Shown here piece after piece: positions 12,804 to 23,129 of a stretch of 60,012 bases of DNA. The stretch spans positions 1-60,012 of the forward strand of contig JAYULL010000055.1 in assembly GCA_043763625.1 (NCBI GenBank), given 5' to 3'. Below the pieces are notes generated by a model. The model saw only the letters and a program-made list of their open reading frames with translations. It searched no databases and was not told the origin of the DNA. The position numbers and the translations under genes are program-made. The DNA comes from Rubrolithibacter sp043763625. Its GTDB lineage: Bacteria > Bacteroidota > Bacteroidia > Sphingobacteriales > Sphingobacteriaceae. Positions within the stretch are counted from its first letter, which is position 1. Each line of letters opens with the position of its first letter.

Positions 12804-15800
12804 ATGTACTACTTTAAGAAACCCGGCAATCTTATTTTGCTGATTGCTGCCTTTACAATTATCTTATTTAACTTTTCGTCTTTTAAAAGGGCAACGAATT
12901 CTGATTTTTCTGCTCGCCTTGAGCAAATTAAAGTACCGGAAGGATATACGGTGGAAATAGCCGCAGGTCCTGACCTTGTTGATTTCCCAATGTTTAGCAC
13001 TTTGGACGAAACGGGGCGACTATTTGTATTTGAATCTACCGGAGACGTATATAACAAAACCGAAGCTGCCCTTAAAAACCCGCTCTTCCGAATTAATATG
13101 TTGGAAGACACAAACGGTGACGGGATTTATGATAAGAGCACAATTTATGCGGATAAAGTGGGGTTTCCGCAAGGCGGAGTTTTTTATAAGGGAAGTTTGT
13201 ATGCCTCGTCTGCTCCTGATTTATTAAAGTTTACAGACACCGACGGTGACGGTAAAGCTGATAAAAGAGAAGTTATTCTTTCAGGATGGGTGCTTAACGT
13301 TAATGCCAATAGTTTGGTAGGGCCGTTTATGGGACCTGACGGTTGGCTATACATGTCGAGCGCAATAATGGGTTTTGACGTAAAAACAAAAGAAGGTGAA
13401 AGGTTAAAAGGTGAAACTGCCCGGATCTGGAGAGTTAAACCGGACGGATCGAATTTACAATCGATTTCTGCGGGAGGTATGAACAACCCTGTAGAACTTA
13501 CCTTTACAGAAGCCGCGGAGGTTATTGGGACAGAAACCTATTTTACTGAACCGCATGCCGGACAGCGTGATGCTTTAGTTTACTGGACGGAAGGCGGAGT
13601 TTATCCCAAGCCGAATAAAAATATTTCGAGGGACAATTTGATAAGAACAGGTGAACTAATGCCGGTAGTATCAAAATATTCGAGGGTAGCGCCGGCAGGT
13701 GTTTGCCGTTACCGAAATACTGTGCTGGGAAAAGATTTCAAAGACAATCTTTTTAGCGCACAATTTAATACACACCGGATAATACGCCATAAGCTTTTCC
13801 GGGACGGAGCTTCCTTTAGGACCGAAGACCAAGTATTCTTTTCATCAGATAATGAAGACTTCCATCCTACCGATGTTCTCGAAGACAGCGACGGAAGTCT
13901 ATTGGTTGTAGAAACAGGAGGTTGGTTTATTAAAGGCTGCCCGCTATCGCAAGTTTCCAAACCGGAGTTGAAAGGCTCCATTTACCGTGTACGAAAAAAA
14001 GAAGTCTCAAAAGTTATTGACCCTTACGGAAATAAAATAAATTGGAGTTCCGCCACGGTTGAGAGTGTTGCAAAATATCTTAATGATTCAAGACCGATTG
14101 TTAGAGACAGAGCAGTTCAGGCAATTGTAGATCGGGGGCAAAAAGCAGTAAACACCCTTACCAATATGATCAGAACTTCCGGCTCTCCCGATACGCGAAC
14201 AGAAGCAGTTTTTGCTCTTTACCAAATCGGAACTCCTGACGCATTATCCGCCGTTCGCACAGCGCTAAACGATAAAAATATTCAGGTTAGAGTAGCGGCA
14301 GCACGTTCTTCCGGACAGGCCCGAGATATGGAAGCCGTAGCAAAGTTAACAGAACTCGTTAGTAAAGATGTTCCAGCAGTCCGCCGACAAGCAGCAACAG
14401 CATTAGGTCAAATCGGCAAAAAAGCTTCTGCGAATTCACTGCTTGCTGCAGCCAAGGACAATACCGACAGATTTGTTGAACACGCGATTATCTACTCTTT
14501 AATAACGCTAAATCAAAAAGAACCTATTGAGGCTGCTTTAACAAATACATCTCCGCAGGTTAGAAAAGTTGCGCTAATAGCTTTAGATCAAATACCTCAA
14601 TCAACATTAAAAGCAAGTCGATTAACACCGTTTTTAAATAGCCCGAACTCGGATTTGAAAAAAACAGCCCTTTGGGTTGCTTCTCACCATCCGGAATGGG
14701 CGGGAGAAATGGCTTCGTTTTTAAGTACTCGATTAAAAGGATCTGCGTTCAGCTCCGAAGAAAACCGGTTGTTTGAAGATATTCTTATTTCATTCTCTAA
14801 AGATCAAGAGATGCAGACCTTTATGGCCCGACAACTTACTTCAGGCTCTCCCGGTCAAAAACTTTTCATTATGGAGGCCATGGGAAAATCTGAAATTAAA
14901 GATTTACCGAAAATTTGGATTGATGAAATAGGTAATCAACTGAACGAAAAAAATGTCGGCATCCAATCAAAATCCTTAGAACTAATTAGATTGAGGAAAA
15001 TAAAATCACTCACACCGGAACTAATAAAAGTTTCCGAGAATGAAAATAATAATGTTGCTGTAAGACTGGAAGCAATAGCTGCTTTACTTGAATCTCAGCC
15101 TGAAATATCCGATAAGCATTTTGATTTTTTATACGTACAGCTAAAATCAAAAAATGAAGCCCCCATTCGCCAACAGGCAGCAACAGTTTTATCCCGAGGA
15201 AAACTGTCTGAAGAACAATTAACTAAACTTGCAACAGAATATTTACCTGCGGCGGATGCTTTTATCCTTCCTCGCTTAGTTCCTTTATTTGAAGGTGTTC
15301 ACAGTAGTTCAATAGGAAAATCCTTGGCGTCAACACTCTCAAATTCATCAAGTCTTGACAGCTATAATGAAGATAACATCAAACGTGTATTTGCAAAATA
15401 TCAGGCTGACGTAAAGCCGGCTGTAGATCAGCTTCTTACCAAACTAAGTTCCGTTCAAGCAGGCAGACTTGAAAAGCTTAAAGCTATGGAAACCGGAATC
15501 GGCCGGGGTGATATGGAACGAGGCCGAGTACTTTTTCTGGGTAAAGCTGTTTGCTCAACTTGCCATACAATAGGCGTAGACGGCGGAAAGCTCGGCCCTG
15601 ATCTCACTTCTATTCAACGAGATCGCTCTGCTCATGACCTTTTAGAGGCAATAGTATATCCGAGTGCAAGCTTTGTACGCGAATTTGAAACGTATACTAT
15701 CAAAACAAAAACTAACGAATACACCGGAATTATAAAAGAAAAAAGCCCGGATGCTATTTTACTAAGTACTTCACCTCAAAATTCCGTCCGTATCGCTCGA

Positions 15801-15950
15801 AACGAAATTACTTCCATGAACATCGTAAACGTGTCGATGATGCCGCAAGGGCTGGATAAATTGTTATCGGAGCAAGAAATGGCGGATTTAATGGCCTTCG
15901 TTTTGGGACAGGATCAGGACCCTGAAAAAGATCAAGCGATTTTAAGATAA
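12804..15950 (+). CDS. PVC-type membrane-bound dehydrogenase with HEAT repeats and cytochrome c domain
   Basis: The protein has 1048 residues. An N-terminal membrane anchor (about 9-27) is followed by a beta-propeller dehydrogenase domain (about 45-395) of the TIGR02604 type with Ca-loop-like DTNGDG and DTDGDG motifs, HEAT repeats (about 415-860, with VRDRAVQAIVDRG and VRRQAATALGQIG) and a heme-binding domain with C917-S-T-C920-H921 and an MMPQGL motif near the end. Such proteins are periplasmic, pass electrons through the C-terminal heme and are thought to oxidise sugars or sugar alcohols; the substrate is unknown. It is probably co-transcribed with the TIM-barrel gene 9 bases downstream. 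Confidence 0.88.
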   Translation: MYYFKKPGNLILLIAAFTIILFNFSSFKRATNSDFSARLEQIKVPEGYTVEIAAGPDLVDFPMFSTLDETGRLFVFESTGDVYNKTEAALKNPLFRINMLEDTNGDGIYDKSTIYADKVGFPQGGVFYKGSLYASSAPDLLKFTDTDGDGKADKREVILSGWVLNVNANSLVGPFMGPDGWLYMSSAIMGFDVKTKEGERLKGETARIWRVKPDGSNLQSISAGGMNNPVELTFTEAAEVIGTETYFTEPHAGQRDALVYWTEGGVYPKPNKNISRDNLIRTGELMPVVSKYSRVAPAGVCRYRNTVLGKDFKDNLFSAQFNTHRIIRHKLFRDGASFRTEDQVFFSSDNEDFHPTDVLEDSDGSLLVVETGGWFIKGCPLSQVSKPELKGSIYRVRKKEVSKVIDPYGNKINWSSATVESVAKYLNDSRPIVRDRAVQAIVDRGQKAVNTLTNMIRTSGSPDTRTEAVFALYQIGTPDALSAVRTALNDKNIQVRVAAARSSGQARDMEAVAKLTELVSKDVPAVRRQAATALGQIGKKASANSLLAAAKDNTDRFVEHAIIYSLITLNQKEPIEAALTNTSPQVRKVALIALDQIPQSTLKASRLTPFLNSPNSDLKKTALWVASHHPEWAGEMASFLSTRLKGSAFSSEENRLFEDILISFSKDQEMQTFMARQLTSGSPGQKLFIMEAMGKSEIKDLPKIWIDEIGNQLNEKNVGIQSKSLELIRLRKIKSLTPELIKVSENENNNVAVRLEAIAALLESQPEISDKHFDFLYVQLKSKNEAPIRQQAATVLSRGKLSEEQLTKLATEYLPAADAFILPRLVPLFEGVHSSSIGKSLASTLSNSSSLDSYNEDNIKRVFAKYQADVKPAVDQLLTKLSSVQAGRLEKLKAMETGIGRGDMERGRVLFLGKAVCSTCHTIGVDGGKLGPDLTSIQRDRSAHDLLEAIVYPSASFVREFETYTIKTKTNEYTGIIKEKSPDAILLSTSPQNSVRIARNEITSMNIVNVSMMPQGLDKLLSEQEMADLMAFVLGQDQDPEKDQAILR

Positions 15951-15959
15951 AGACAATAG

Positions 15960-16886
15960 ATGGAAAGACGTCAGTTTTTAATAAACTCATTTATCACTGC
16001 TGCTGCTGCAAGTTTTAGTTTAAATCCCCTAAAATCTTTAGCCGCTTACGGAACCTCGAACCTAGACGAGAAGAAATTCAACATGAAGTTTTCTCCTGAG
16101 TTCGGAATTTTTGCGGCTGCTGCCGGACAAGACCCGATTGATCAGATAAAATGGGGACACGATCAAGGATTTAGGGCCTGGGAAAATACGATGCTTAAAG
16201 CCAGACCTGTAGAAGAACAGGAACGAATCAGTAAAACGTTACAAAAATCGGGGATGGAGTTCGGCCAGTTTGTGGGTACCCTAACATTTACCGATATCAC
16301 CTTTGCCGGAAGAAATGCCGCACTACGCGAAAAGGTTTTAGCTGACGTGAAAGCTTCGGTAGAGATAGCGAAGCGCATGAATACTAAATATATTCATAAT
16401 GTTTTAGGAGTTTTAGATCCAAAACTGCCTTGGGATTTTCAAATGGCCAATGCGATTGACTTATTGAAACGTATTGCAGAAATTTACGAACCTGAGGGAA
16501 TTATTATGGTAATGGAATCTATGAACCATAAAATAGATCATCCCAATATGTTTCTTCATAGCATTCCCCAAGCCTACTCTTTAGCAAAAGCAGTAAAAAG
16601 CCAGAGTGTGAAAGTTCTTTTTGATTTTTATCATGTGCAAATTCAAGAAGGTAACCTGCTACCTACACTCGATTACGCGTGGGATGAAATTGCTTATATT
16701 CAAGTTGGCGACACACCTGGAAGAAAAGAGCCGACTACAGGAGAAATTAACTTCCCCAATGTACTTCAACATGTTTACGATAAAGGGTATCGGGGATTTG
16801 TAGGACTGGAGCACGGAACCCGTAAACCGGGGAAAGAAGGAGCTTTAGCAGCACTCGAAGCATACAGAAAGATAGACCCTAAGTAA
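15960..16886 (+). CDS. Tat-exported sugar isomerase/epimerase-like TIM-barrel protein
   Basis: The protein has 308 residues. It begins MERRQFLINSFITAAAAS, a twin-arginine signal. The rest is a xylose-isomerase-like (AP endonuclease 2) TIM barrel related to hydroxypyruvate isomerase: VMESMNHKIDHPNMFL, VKVLFDFYHVQIQEG, YIQVGDTPGRKEP and GFVGLEHGTR carry the Glu/Asp/His/Glu metal ligands. It probably isomerises a 3-keto- or other sugar derivative in the periplasm. It follows the PVC-type dehydrogenase by 9 bases, so the pair may act in sequence: oxidation, then isomerisation. The exact substrate cannot be read from the sequence. Confidence 0.8.
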   Translation: MERRQFLINSFITAAAASFSLNPLKSLAAYGTSNLDEKKFNMKFSPEFGIFAAAAGQDPIDQIKWGHDQGFRAWENTMLKARPVEEQERISKTLQKSGMEFGQFVGTLTFTDITFAGRNAALREKVLADVKASVEIAKRMNTKYIHNVLGVLDPKLPWDFQMANAIDLLKRIAEIYEPEGIIMVMESMNHKIDHPNMFLHSIPQAYSLAKAVKSQSVKVLFDFYHVQIQEGNLLPTLDYAWDEIAYIQVGDTPGRKEPTTGEINFPNVLQHVYDKGYRGFVGLEHGTRKPGKEGALAALEAYRKIDPK

Positions 16887-16889
16887 AGC

Positions 16890-17866
16890 TTACAGGTTTC
16901 TAATTCTTTCGAGAAGCTTCTTGCAGTTCTTGTTGATTAAAAATGCTTCTTTCCTCAGGCTCTTCTCCTGCAAGAAAAGCAACACATTTTTTACGGTTGT
17001 AACGCACATAGACCGGTAGGTAGAAGCAGTAAGACTTCCGGAATGCGGTGTAATGATTGCCCGAGGATGAACAACGAGCGGACCATTCGCTAAAGGAGGT
17101 TCTTCCGGCAATACATCTGCAGCAAATCCGGCAATTCTTCCGGAGTCAAGCGCTTTAACAAGTGCTTCGTTGTCAATTAACGCTCCTCTTGCCGTATTAA
17201 TTAAGAACGTCCCCGGTCTCATTAAAGTAAGTTGTGGTTCACCTATTAAAGTTCCTGTTTCTCTTGTAAAAGGCACATGAAGGCTGATAATGTCAGATTG
17301 CTGTAAAACTTCTTCTAATGGTGCATAGTTATATGGCAGGCTTTTAGGAGATCTGCTCCAATAGAGAACTCTCATTCCGAAAGCATCGGCAAGTTTTGCC
17401 ACTCTCTCGCCAATATTTCCTACGCCGATCACCCCCAACGTTTTTCCGTTGAGCTCGTCGCCGGAATACGTATTTCGACAGTTCCAATTACCTGCTTTGA
17501 CCTCAGAAACTGAACGATACATATTGCGAACTGCCATGAGCACTAAGGATAAGGTATGTTCAGCAATTGTGCCTGTATTTGAACCCGGAGCATTAATTAC
17601 CGCTATGCAGCGTGCCGTTGCTTCCCGAACATCTACATTGTCTAAACCAACAGCACACCTTGCAGCTACTTCCAGGTGCGGACAGGCTTCTATTAGCGAC
17701 TTGTCTATTTGACCTTTCTCCCGAGTAACCACTCCGTGAATTGTACGTCCGCCGACAAGTTCTTCTAACGGAGTTTCGCGGTAGGCGGCGAGTACGTTAA
17801 CACTTCACGGAGAATAGTAAGTGCTTCCTCTGCAATGGTTTCGAGCAATAAAACGTTCTTCCTCAT
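16890..17866 (-). pseudogene. D-2-hydroxyacid dehydrogenase (SerA-like), frameshifted
   Basis: The main frame codes for 280 residues of a D-isomer-specific 2-hydroxyacid dehydrogenase: NAD-binding LGVIGVGNIGERVAKLADA, the Arg in INTARGALIDNEAL, the Glu in LPEEPP and the His in ITPHSGS, all intact. Its N-terminal 40-45 residues are in another frame: an ATG at 17866 starts MRKNVLLLETIAEEALTILR, then the frame must shift near 17798-17806 (GAAGTGTTAACG) to reach VNVLAAYRETPLEELVG. One lost base, or two gained, explains it. Restored length would be about 325 residues. It could be a pseudogene or a base-calling error. It converges with the TIM-barrel gene. Confidence 0.8.
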
Positions 17867-18083
17867 CGGCTATTTGTTATACAACGTAGCATTGTCGGAC
17901 CGTTCTCCTCTAAAATCATTTCTGTTTGATTTGTACAGTCCCTCTAGCTTTCAAGGTCTGATTTCCGGATATCGGGTTTTATTATCGATCTTTCCACGGG
18001 GCTAAATTAGAAGAAACTAATATAAAAGAAAGCATCAAGCACTATAAATGCAATATCTACATACTGAAAAAAATCCGGTATTT

Positions 18084-21000
18084 TTATTGTCCCATAACCA
18101 ATCTCGTTTGCGCCGGGTTACTCTCCACATCCTGCAAACGCACACTCAGTACACCGCGATTAAGAACTGTCCTATCTATAGCCAACATGATTTGATGAGT
18201 ACCTTTAGTAAAACCCGTCTCCACTCCGGATTGCGACAGGTTCAGGGGCTTCTTACCCACCCATGCCTTAACGCCGGTTGTTGAGCTTAGCCCTAACTTA
18301 ACGTTCCCTTCGCTCAGAACTTCTATCTCGAACTTTATAAAGCTGTATCGTTTACCCGGACTAACCGTCAAAACAGGCAATTCTTCCAAGGGAACTTCTC
18401 CTGAAATCTTACTGTAAATAGGGTGAAGCGGGATATTCATCTTCTCGTTAACTATCTGACTTAAGCCTGCTTCTCGAATATTTTTCTCAAGCGCTTTATC
18501 TGACGAAACTACCGTCCATCGCCTTACAAATCTCTCGTTCGGAACTCGAAATTTTCCGGATTCGCCAATGTTCGAAAGATATGAAACCAAATTAGCAAAC
18601 TGCTGCTTTTCTAAATCCGTTGTCAGCCCTGCCGGCATCAGAGAACCGGGTACACGTTCTATATCTTTAATACGGCTTTTCGCCGCAGCTACTTCCTTAC
18701 CGGATACATCTCTAATGATTACTTCATTCAAACCATCGCTCACTAAATACCCCATCAACTCGCTGCCGTCTTTGTAAACTACCTTCTTTAATTCAAATCC
18801 CTCTTTTATAGATTTGGCAGGATAAAGAATAGAACGAATGATAGTTTCTACCGGCGAACTGGTACCCAGACTGCTCAAGTCAGGCCCGATTTGGCCACCC
18901 GCACCTCCTATCGCATGACAGTTAAAACAAGCGGATTTTCGGAAGATAACTTCTCCTTGTTCCGGATTTCCCGAAAGCTTTACTTCATTTGCCAAAGCTT
19001 TTATTTCGTTATCGTTGGGCTGCTGAGGAGTGCGTTCCGGAGGTAAAGTTCCTCCCGAAGCTTCCAATGCTTTTTTTAGGGCCACAACATCTGCATCTTT
19101 CTGCTTATCGGGCTGGACTTGGGCCTGTAAAGCTTTTCTAGCAGCCTTAGCTACTTTAGGCGACAGTTTTTTAGACGAAAGCAATTTTGAGAATGCATTT
19201 CTTCCTTCTTTGTTGGAAAAGAATTTGTCGAAAATGCCGGTAAAATCATTCTGCTCAGGCAGGCTTTGCAGAAGATTGAAGGCAAGTGGCGCAAATTCAT
19301 CCCTGTTACTCGACAACAATTGTTCTACCGCTAATAACCGTAGTTGTGCCGGACTTTTTGCTCCTGCGAGTTCTAATAGTGAAGCGCCGGAGCTTTTAGT
19401 TTTTAATGCCGCCAGCGCACTTAGTGCAGCCTTTTTGATCTTAACATTTCCGGTTCGGGCCAAGGTAACCAAGCGCTTATCCGCTTCTCCCATTCCCCAC
19501 AATCCGATTAGTTGTACAGCACTTATTGCAATCACTTCATTTTTACTTTCTGTAAAGCGGGAAATGCGAGTGCGATCGCCTAAAGGTTTTATACTTCTCA
19601 CTTTTGCGGCTTCTTCTAAAGCGCCTAACTCAGCCGCTACTTCTTTGTCTTGCTTTCCGTAATCTCGAGCGGCAATATCTAAAATATCGCTGAGGTCTGA
19701 AGCATCTCCCGATTTTGATATTCGGCTTAGTACATCAGGATGGTACTCTTCCGGAATTTTACCGTCCCTGTAAAGATTAACTAAAGGCTTAACCGTTTCA
19801 GGATTATTTGCTGATTTTAAGGCAAAAGCAGTCTTTTTTGAGCTACCGAAGAAATTGCTATTTGCGTTAAATTCTCTTAGCCACATGGGTTCCAACTCAC
19901 GCATGGTTTGCCAAAGCGCAAAATCTAAAAACTCGTCCATCGGTTGTTCAACTGCCGACAATGAGGTTCGAGCAGCTTCTGCCGTTTTGAGCTTTCTCAG
20001 ACCGATAACAGCCTCCAAGCGAACCTGCGGATGCTCGTCTTTTACCGCTTTCGCTAAGATTTCACCGGTATTTTTCAATCGCTTATCCCAAAGCTGCAAT
20101 GCTCTTATGCCGGCAGCTCGGGCATGTGGATTTTTGGCATTTAACAAACCTTTCAGTAGGGGTTCATTAACAACATCGAGCAATTGGTAAACCCAGAGCG
20201 CCTCTAACTGTTGATGTTCATAATCGGGATCTTGTTTATCCAAATCTGTTAACCATTTTTCGAGCGCCGGAATCACTTCTTTTGCTCCCTTCTGTTTTAA
20301 CACTTGTTTTGCTTGTGTCCGCGTCCAGTTCTCAGGTAACTTCAAAGCATCTAACAATTCGCTTACGGTAGCTTTAGGTAGATTAGGAATTTTTACTAAA
20401 GGTCGGTTTTTGGCTACAATGCGCCATATCCGGCCGTGCTGCTGATCTCGGCGGGGGTCGTGGAAGTCGACCTCACCGTGTTGGATGATCGGGTTATACC
20501 AATCTGCCACATAAATAGCTCCGTCCGGACCGATTGAAATATCTACCGGGCGAAAAGCCACATCGTCTGTCCACATCAAATCACCCACTTGTTTTGAGGC
20601 GTAGCCGCTGCCTTGCTCTTCTGTTTTAAAGCGATTAATCCGGTTTGCCCTGAAATCATTTGTTATTAAGGTGCCTTGCAGCGAATCCGGCAAATGTCTG
20701 CCTGATATAATATCCAATCCGCTATGCTTAGGCTGACCGGGATTTAAACCGCGAATAATACGTTCAGCTCCGAGGGCGGTTGTAAAAGTTGCTCCCGGGA
20801 AACCGTAGTTTATACCTTCTTCTCCCGCTCCATCAGTTAAAAACGATTGTCCCCACCGGTCGAACTGTAGTCCCCAAGGGTTTACTAACCCTCTTGCGTA
20901 AACATCCAGTTCGAGAGTTTGAGGTTGTAATTTCCATACACCCCCGCCTTCCAAACGCTTTACACCGGTGGGCGTTTCTACGTGACTGTATATATAAATA

Positions 21001-21653
21001 GACTGGTTAAAATAGAGTCGGCCCTCGGGTCCCCATCGAAAAGTATGAATAAGATGGTGAGTGTCAGCTGTGCCGAAGCCGTTTAATATCCTGCGTCTTT
21101 TGTCGGCCTTGCCGTCGCCATCTGTATCGGAGAAATGAAGAATTTCAGTGGAATTGGCAACATACACTCCGCCGTCGCCGGGTAGAATCCCGGTAGGCGT
21201 GAGCAAGCCTTCCGCAAAAACGGTAGACTTATCCGCTTTTCCGTCCTTGTCCGTATCTTCCAGCACAAATATCTTATCGTTAGCTTGTTCCCCTGTTTTC
21301 AAATGTGGATAAGCCGTGCTGCTTACCACCCATAATCTGCCTTCTGCATCCCAGTTCATTTGAATGGGTTTTGCTACTAAAGGATCAGCGGCAAAAAGCG
21401 TTACTTCATAACCTTCGGCTAATTTAAATGACTCAAGCTCCTTTTGCGGATTCGGGTCGGGGTAGTCCTTATTTTGAGTATCATAGGCAAGCGCAGTTAT
21501 TAGCAAGGTAATCGATATACCGATCAATATCACCGCGGGCGTTTTGAAGAACTTATAACTATTTGTTTTTGCAACTCCCACAGCTTTTATTTCTTTACTA
21601 TTATTAAAGAATTTTTCTTGGTTAATCTTTTTTCGCAACTTAAATACACTCAT
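18084..21653 (-). CDS. PVC-type membrane-bound dehydrogenase with HEAT and cytochrome c domains (second, longer)
   Basis: The protein has 1189 residues. A membrane segment lies at about 39-57 (AVILIGISITLLITALAY). The dehydrogenase propeller spans about 70-420 with DTDKDGKADKS and DTDGDGKADKR loops, HEAT repeats about 430-870, and a cytochrome c domain with C909-F-N-C912-H913 and SLMPAGL. Unlike the protein at 12804 it has an extra C-terminal beta-domain of about 120 residues (SFIKFEIEVLSEGNVKLGL) that looks carbohydrate-binding. It is likely anchored facing the periplasm and oxidises a sugar. The SGNH hydrolase gene lies one base upstream in the same operon. Confidence 0.87.
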   Translation of the reverse strand: MSVFKLRKKINQEKFFNNSKEIKAVGVAKTNSYKFFKTPAVILIGISITLLITALAYDTQNKDYPDPNPQKELESFKLAEGYEVTLFAADPLVAKPIQMNWDAEGRLWVVSSTAYPHLKTGEQANDKIFVLEDTDKDGKADKSTVFAEGLLTPTGILPGDGGVYVANSTEILHFSDTDGDGKADKRRRILNGFGTADTHHLIHTFRWGPEGRLYFNQSIYIYSHVETPTGVKRLEGGGVWKLQPQTLELDVYARGLVNPWGLQFDRWGQSFLTDGAGEEGINYGFPGATFTTALGAERIIRGLNPGQPKHSGLDIISGRHLPDSLQGTLITNDFRANRINRFKTEEQGSGYASKQVGDLMWTDDVAFRPVDISIGPDGAIYVADWYNPIIQHGEVDFHDPRRDQQHGRIWRIVAKNRPLVKIPNLPKATVSELLDALKLPENWTRTQAKQVLKQKGAKEVIPALEKWLTDLDKQDPDYEHQQLEALWVYQLLDVVNEPLLKGLLNAKNPHARAAGIRALQLWDKRLKNTGEILAKAVKDEHPQVRLEAVIGLRKLKTAEAARTSLSAVEQPMDEFLDFALWQTMRELEPMWLREFNANSNFFGSSKKTAFALKSANNPETVKPLVNLYRDGKIPEEYHPDVLSRISKSGDASDLSDILDIAARDYGKQDKEVAAELGALEEAAKVRSIKPLGDRTRISRFTESKNEVIAISAVQLIGLWGMGEADKRLVTLARTGNVKIKKAALSALAALKTKSSGASLLELAGAKSPAQLRLLAVEQLLSSNRDEFAPLAFNLLQSLPEQNDFTGIFDKFFSNKEGRNAFSKLLSSKKLSPKVAKAARKALQAQVQPDKQKDADVVALKKALEASGGTLPPERTPQQPNDNEIKALANEVKLSGNPEQGEVIFRKSACFNCHAIGGAGGQIGPDLSSLGTSSPVETIIRSILYPAKSIKEGFELKKVVYKDGSELMGYLVSDGLNEVIIRDVSGKEVAAAKSRIKDIERVPGSLMPAGLTTDLEKQQFANLVSYLSNIGESGKFRVPNERFVRRWTVVSSDKALEKNIREAGLSQIVNEKMNIPLHPIYSKISGEVPLEELPVLTVSPGKRYSFIKFEIEVLSEGNVKLGLSSTTGVKAWVGKKPLNLSQSGVETGFTKGTHQIMLAIDRTVLNRGVLSVRLQDVESNPAQTRLVMGQ

Positions 21654-21654
21654 G

Positions 21655-22911
21655 TTACTTTACTCGGGTAAGTTGGTAGGTTATGCGTTTCGGAACGCGA
21701 TTTAATGCAATTTCACTTTCAAGCCAAGTGATTATATAATTCAGATCTTCCAAACCCTGCTTGTGTCTTCCTTGCTCGTACGAGCGGAAACCGATAATAT
21801 AGGTTTTGTTAAGCGGGCGATATTGATGAAAATACAAATCGTTCTTCTTAACAATTAAGTCTCGTAAAAACTCTGCCTGACTGAATGCCGGGCCTTGTTT
21901 TAACACAACACCTTCGGCCCATTTTTTTGAAGACGCCGTCATAACCTGAGCACCGTTAGCGCTTAAAACATACATCCCCTTTTTTAAACCGTTTACTTTT
22001 AACACCTGTACAGTATCTTTTATTATCCCGTCATCTTTTGGAAACGGAAGTGCTAATTGATATTCGTCCACATTAAACTTTACGCCAGATCTTCTACCGA
22101 TAACAGTGGCATTTTTTACCTGTGCCGATACGTCTACATTTTGTTTATCAAGGGTAATACTCATATTCGATTTACGGGGCACTAAACCCAAACCTTTCTC
22201 AAACGCACAGGCAAGTTTGTAATACCCGCGTTCGTTTAAATGAATTCCGTCTTCAGTCAGTTGTTTATTTTTTTCGCGGTCTGCAAAAGAATCAAACAGG
22301 TTAATATAGTTTTTATTGCGTTGCGAAGCGATCGTTGAAATAGCATTATTGTACAACTTTAAATTAGTGTTTTGAGTTGTTAAAGCTGTAGATGTGTCCG
22401 GAGCTAGGCTCGGAATAGTAGAAAGAAGAACCGTTCGGGAACTTAGTTTATCTATCGTGTCCAGAAGTTGATTTAAGCCTTTCTCGAAACGAGGCAAGCC
22501 CTCTTCTCCTTCAGCGGCTTCCACCGCCCCGTAAGCAACAAACACAAGAGTAGGTCGAGTTGCCTTTAATTGTTTAATGAGCCAGTCATAAGGTGTGGGC
22601 GGGTTAGTAAAATCTCCGCGGGCATCTCCAAATACGTTGTCGCCGGTCCATCCGATATTTCTAAATGAAACTAAGCTGTCGGCCGCATGCGTTGATAATA
22701 CAAATTCTAAATAGCCGTAGGGCAGATCGTTCTGAAACAGTGAATTCCCTAGAAAAGCAATTCTCTCGCCGCTCTTAATCTCGAAACCCGAAGCAGGCAA
22801 GCCATGCCGGTTAGAGACTTTTGTTTGTGAAACCACCCGGTGAGCGAAAAACATGCTAAACAGCAGAAAGAAGTGGATGTAATTTTTCGTAATGGTAAAT
22901 CGTATCATCAA
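21655..22911 (-). CDS. SGNH/GDSL-type hydrolase, secreted
   Basis: The protein has 418 residues. A signal peptide (about 1-29, ending VVSQ) precedes an SGNH domain: block I IAFLGNSLFQ with Ser57 (GNS instead of GDS), block II NIGWTGDNV, and block V EDGIHLNERGY with Asp221 and His224. The oxyanion Asn of block III is not evident (VAYGAVEAA). The C-terminal 170 residues are a separate unknown region. It probably deacylates sugar esters in the periplasm. It is followed after one base by the PVC-type dehydrogenase gene, a pairing that suggests deacylation before oxidation of a polysaccharide fragment. Confidence 0.78.
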   Translation of the reverse strand: MMIRFTITKNYIHFFLLFSMFFAHRVVSQTKVSNRHGLPASGFEIKSGERIAFLGNSLFQNDLPYGYLEFVLSTHAADSLVSFRNIGWTGDNVFGDARGDFTNPPTPYDWLIKQLKATRPTLVFVAYGAVEAAEGEEGLPRFEKGLNQLLDTIDKLSSRTVLLSTIPSLAPDTSTALTTQNTNLKLYNNAISTIASQRNKNYINLFDSFADREKNKQLTEDGIHLNERGYYKLACAFEKGLGLVPRKSNMSITLDKQNVDVSAQVKNATVIGRRSGVKFNVDEYQLALPFPKDDGIIKDTVQVLKVNGLKKGMYVLSANGAQVMTASSKKWAEGVVLKQGPAFSQAEFLRDLIVKKNDLYFHQYRPLNKTYIIGFRSYEQGRHKQGLEDLNYIITWLESEIALNRVPKRITYQLTRVK

Positions 22912-23129
22912 AAATAAAGATCTCTTTTAGGGTTTATTAGGCTTGGCGATTCTACTAAAATATTTTAACTATTACTGCCTCTAAGAGGTAAATACTTGAA
23001 ACCTATTGTATTTTTTTTGTGAAGATTTACAATCGGCAATCTCCGGTAAAAAACGGGTGTGTGTGTACATTGAAGTCAGAGCTAAAGCCGACTAAATAAA
23101 TTCCTAATGTAAACCCATTTATAGCAATG

